55,815 nucleotides of DNA from positions 1 through 55,815 of the forward strand of contig JADHWO010000009.1 in assembly GCA_016783445.1 (NCBI GenBank), in the 5' to 3' direction. Shown here piece after piece: positions 55,193 to 55,815 of this stretch. Numbering within the stretch: the first letter of the stretch is position 1; each line of letters starts with the position of its first letter. The translations under genes and the position numbers were made by a program. A model generated the notes under the pieces. The model was not told where the DNA came from and did not search any database. It saw nothing but the letters and a program-made list of their open reading frames with translations. Origin of the DNA: Candidatus Aminicenantota bacterium. GTDB lineage: Bacteria > Acidobacteriota > Aminicenantia > Aminicenantales > Aminicenantaceae.

Positions 55193-55278
55193 TCAATTCT
55201 GAATTTCTGATATCCAAATTTTTATCCTGTGATATCTATCTCTTTTAATTTCAACAGGTTAATCTATATTCATTATTT

Positions 55279-55294
55279 TGGCACAAAACTTGTA
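55279..55294 (+). promoter_or_regulatory. sigma-54-like promoter of the small secreted peptide gene
   Basis: TGGCACAAAACTTGTA has the full -24 box TGGCAC and a -12 box TTGTA, with 10 bases between GG and the -12 G. It differs from consensus at the C of GC, which weakens the call. Start near 55305, leader about 75 bases with GGAGGTG before the ATG. Confidence 0.45.
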
Positions 55295-55378
55295 GTAGTT
55301 TTAGTTGATAAAATTGAGCGTGACTGGAGATGAGAAATTTTTATTGTTTAGCCCGTCTTATAAAAAGGAGGTGTCAAA

Positions 55379-55666
55379 ATGAATAATCCGAGAAGAAAAA
55401 AAGCTGGGAAATTTACTGCCACAATACTAATCCTTTTTACTTTAGTATTAATCGCAGCTCCCCATCAACTTTTTGCAGGTGTATGTGAAAAAGCTCTGGT
55501 AAACTGCGCAATCGATGCAGGGATAGCCACAATATTAGGCGCGATTGGAGGCATGTTTGCAGGCAATTTATTAGGTTCCTTAGCTGGTGCAGGCACAGCC
55601 GGAGGCTCTTATTTATCGTGGTGCCTAATTGGCTATGACTTCTGCAACCGCTATTACAAAGCTTAA
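55379..55666 (+). CDS. small secreted Gly-rich peptide with four cysteines
   Basis: 95 aa, AAGGAGGTG six bases before the ATG. Basic n-region (NNPRRKKAGK), hydrophobic core and a likely cleavage after LFAG give a mature peptide of about 61 residues. It has two Cys near the start (VCEKALVNC), a Gly/Ala-rich stretch with GxxxG spacing (ILGAIGGMFAGNLLGSLAGAGTAGG) and two Cys near the end (WCLIGYDFC), ending in NRYYKA. The Gly zipper recalls class II bacteriocins and membrane-inserting peptides, but no immunity or export gene is adjacent. Function unknown. Confidence 0.7.
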   Translation: MNNPRRKKAGKFTATILILFTLVLIAAPHQLFAGVCEKALVNCAIDAGIATILGAIGGMFAGNLLGSLAGAGTAGGSYLSWCLIGYDFCNRYYKA

Positions 55667-55737
55667 AAGAGTTATTATTATTTAAGGTTCATCTCCCAAT
55701 TAGTTGAAAATCATGACGGAGTAAGAAGGCAAGTTGT

Positions 55738-55815
55738 CATTCCTGCGGAAGCAGGAATCCAGAAGAATAAAAAAAATATTTTATAATAGACTGGATCCCT
55801 GCTTCCGCAGGAATG
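55738..55815. repeat. inverted repeat CATTCCTGCGGAAGCAGG (runs to window edge)
   Basis: Arms 55738-55762 and 55791-55815 are 25-base inverted copies with one mismatch around a 28-base AT-rich centre. The motif CCTGCGGAAGCAGG is a common dispersed repeat in many bacterial genomes. The element may extend past the window. Confidence 0.65.

Overview
The window looks like a chromosomal segment of an uncultured, Gram-negative, protein-degrading bacterium. It carries a TonB-dependent receptor with a carboxypeptidase-regulatory-like domain, outer-membrane barrels, Tat and lipoprotein signals, a zinc-ribbon/Ser-Thr kinase/TPR fusion, LVIVD propellers, a tandem family of C69 dipeptidases and an unusual density of exported peptidases. 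This combination, with moderate-to-low GC, is most like Acidobacteriota and in particular Candidatus Aminicenantes. That placement is inference from gene content; no rRNA or marker gene is present. I saw no tRNA, rRNA, CRISPR array, prophage or transposase gene.

Layout. 1-5900: a TonB receptor (cut by the window start) lies downstream of a gene for an FHA-GAF-AAA+-Fis sigma-54 activator. Between them are a near-consensus -24/-12 promoter and two identical 17-bp palindromes at enhancer distance, so this looks like a self-contained sigma-54 circuit. A divergent alpha/beta hydrolase follows. 6000-13000: a kinase-TPR signalling protein, a 14-repeat LVIVD lipoprotein and a Tat-exported DUF362-type protein. 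13200-24800: an APC permease, a sulfatase, a beta-lactamase-fold hydrolase, S10 and S9A peptidases, a GH2 glycosidase and two small proteins. 24900-27620: an operon of an ion-transporter-superfamily permease, a 51-residue membrane protein and a membrane-anchored aspartoacylase/M14-like enzyme. 27800-35100: three tandem C69 dipeptidase paralogues, a DUF6305-like exported protein and a REC-GGDEF regulator. 35100-48400: a CocE/S15 hydrolase, a heparinase II/III-like lyase, a type II toxin-antitoxin pair, S9C and M14 peptidases, a coiled-coil membrane protein and a gamma-glutamyltransferase. 48500-55800: outer-membrane barrels, a transglutaminase-like/DUF350 pair, a cold-shock protein, a GT2-like glycosyltransferase and a small secreted Gly-rich, Cys-containing peptide behind a sigma-54-like promoter.

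How it fits together: about ten secreted or envelope peptidases (S10, S9A, S9C, CocE/S15-type, two M14-type, three C69, GGT) plus an amino-acid permease, a carboxylate-type permease and a TonB receptor suggest stepwise breakdown of external protein to peptides and amino acids. A sulfatase, a GH2 enzyme and a heparinase-like lyase add glycan cleavage.

Intergenic DNA is packed with small repeats. One is a 20-bp palindrome (GGGYTTGATRAATCAARCCC) in at least 13 places. There are also GGGGAC/GTCCCC hairpins and two inverted-repeat elements with visible target duplications: 268 bp with an 8-bp duplication, nested inside a palindrome copy, and 200 bp with a 9-bp duplication. The 268-bp element carries a core that recurs at 16207-16386 with compensatory base changes in several predicted helices. 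It is the best candidate here for an undescribed structured mobile or RNA element.
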